7,686 nucleotides of DNA from Chitinophagaceae bacterium UBA3430 (lineage in GTDB: Bacteria > Bacteroidota > Bacteroidia > Chitinophagales > Chitinophagaceae), in assembly GCA_002378975.1 (NCBI GenBank), contig DFST01000076.1, positions 1 to 7,686 on the forward strand, read 5' to 3'. Positions 6,691 through 7,686 of the stretch are shown piece by piece (position 1 is the stretch's first letter; each line of letters starts with the position of its first letter). A program made the position numbers and the translations under genes. The notes below the pieces were generated by a model. It did not search any database, was not told where the DNA came from, and saw only the letters and a list, made by a program, of their open reading frames with translations.

Positions 6691-7686
6691 ATGGAAAACG
6701 TAGCGCCACAAACAACGAGTCCGGAACGTCGTTCGATCTTCGACACCCGCCAACTCGTGCACAACACGAAAGGGGATCAGGTAATCTGGGGACTCGTCGT
6801 GCTTCTGACGCTGGTTTCGTTGCTGGCCGTTTACAGCTCCACTGGTTCATTGGCGTATAAATACTATAAGGGCAACACCGAGATCTATTTATTGAAACAA
6901 GTCGGCTTCATTGTATTCGGCATCGCTGTTGTATACTTTGCGCATCGCTTTAACTATACCGTTTATTCACGCATTGCGCAGATCGCCTTTCTAATCTCGA
7001 TTCCGCTGCTTTTCTATACCCTATTTTTTGGAGTGAAGATGAATGAAGGCAGTCGATGGATCAAACTGCCGATCATCAACATGACCTTGCAAACGTCCGA
7101 CTTTGCCAAGCTAGCCTTGTTTATGTACTTGGCTCGCGGACTCAGCAAACGACAAGATCAGATTAAAGACCTGCGCAAAGGATATTTGCCGCTGCTCGCG
7201 CCCGTGATCCTGGTTTGTGGTCTTATTGCCCCCGCCAACTTGTCGACTGCACTATTATTGGGTGCGAGTTGTTTGTTGCTTCTATTCATTGGACGGGCCA
7301 GCATAAAGCACCTGCTGGTTACCATCGGCATCGCATTGATCCCGTTGGTATTCTTGATCTTGGCGGCCATTAGCCAGCACGACGGAAAATCGAGTGAAAC
7401 GACCGCGGTAGCAACCGAAGCCACGACACAATCTTCTTCGGCACTGACCCGTCGTGTGAGCACCTGGGTCAGTCGAGTTGAAAATTTCATCTACGGCAGT
7501 GAAGATGTCAATGATGATGCCTATCAGGTGAATCAAGCCAAGATCGCAATTGCCCGCGGCGGGTTGATGGGTGTTGGTCCCGGTCGAAGCACCACCCGCG
7601 ATTTTCTTCCGCAGGCCTACAACGATTTTATCTATGCAATCATCATCGAGGAGTATGGATTGATAGGGGGCGCGTTCATCTTGTTT
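6691..7686 (+). CDS. ftsW: FtsW, SEDS peptidoglycan glycosyltransferase (3' truncated by window)
   Basis: Polytopic SEDS-family enzyme that polymerises lipid II into septal glycan strands, working with the FtsI encoded upstream. The 332 codons visible begin one base after the murD stop and run open off the edge, so perhaps 50-70 C-terminal residues are missing. After a polar cytoplasmic tail (1-28), hydrophobic segments start with VIWGLVVLLTLVSLLAVYSS. Family motifs follow: EGSRWIKLP at 119-127, TSDFAKLALFMYLARG at 135-150, PANLSTALLL from 181, QAKIAIARGG at 282-291, GVGPGRS at 294-300, and FLPQAYNDFIYA with D312 in the place of the essential SEDS aspartate. The TSDFAK and PANLSTA variants are the Bacteroidota style. 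The large extracytoplasmic loop before the QAKIAIA motif carries a Ser/Thr/Ala-rich stretch at about 231-251. RodA is the main alternative; the dcw position supports FtsW. Confidence 0.95.
   Translation, partial: MENVAPQTTSPERRSIFDTRQLVHNTKGDQVIWGLVVLLTLVSLLAVYSSTGSLAYKYYKGNTEIYLLKQVGFIVFGIAVVYFAHRFNYTVYSRIAQIAFLISIPLLFYTLFFGVKMNEGSRWIKLPIINMTLQTSDFAKLALFMYLARGLSKRQDQIKDLRKGYLPLLAPVILVCGLIAPANLSTALLLGASCLLLLFIGRASIKHLLVTIGIALIPLVFLILAAISQHDGKSSETTAVATEATTQSSSALTRRVSTWVSRVENFIYGSEDVNDDAYQVNQAKIAIARGGLMGVGPGRSTTRDFLPQAYNDFIYAIIIEEYGLIGGAFILF

Noticed and set aside
1..7686. Search for an undescribed system (defence, mobile element, array, biosynthetic island)
   Set aside because: Every gene is a recognisable dcw member in conserved order with intact catalytic motifs; there are no foreign genes, repeats, integrase or tRNA remnants, or gene-free stretches above 52 bases.

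Overview
This window is an ordinary-looking piece of a dcw (division and cell wall) gene cluster, most likely from a member of the Bacteroidota. Five observations point there: the gene order ftsL-ftsI-murE-mraY-murD-ftsW; a short FtsL of the Bacteroidota type; a division transpeptidase ending in one PASTA domain; a MraY longer than the proteobacterial form; and gene starts without a recognisable Shine-Dalgarno sequence, which is usual in that phylum. Base composition is roughly balanced (about half G+C by eye). The protein style (FtsL, MraY and FtsW signatures) would fit Chitinophagia, Saprospiria or a related lineage, but genus or family cannot be fixed from this window.

Layout, all on the + strand. 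Bases 1-43 precede the first recognisable start and may hold the last codons of rsmH, the usual upstream neighbour, although the reading frame is unclear. Then come ftsL (44-403), ftsI (403-2544), murE (2546-4003), mraY (4013-5296), a 52-base gap with a possible 13-codon mini-ORF, murD (5349-6689), and ftsW (6691 to the window edge, truncated at its 3' end). Junctions are tight: ftsL and ftsI share one base (TGATG), ftsI/murE and murD/ftsW are separated by one base, and murE/mraY by nine bases. The whole run is probably one transcript with translational coupling. No promoter, terminator, RNA gene, mobile element, CRISPR or long repeat is visible, and there is no gene-free stretch longer than 52 bases.

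The genes work as one pathway. MurD adds D-Glu and MurE adds the third residue (meso-diaminopimelate, judging by the DNPR motif) to the UDP-MurNAc peptide in the cytoplasm. MraY moves the phospho-MurNAc-pentapeptide onto undecaprenyl phosphate to make lipid I. FtsW (SEDS glycosyltransferase) and FtsI (class B transpeptidase) then polymerise and cross-link septal peptidoglycan, and FtsL helps assemble and activate the FtsW-FtsI complex.

I found no convincing previously undescribed system. The second-look points are modest: the uncertain rsmH/ftsL junction with a possible frameshift, the mini-ORF touching the murD start, lineage-type insertions in MraY and FtsW, and an apparent excess of GATC across the window.
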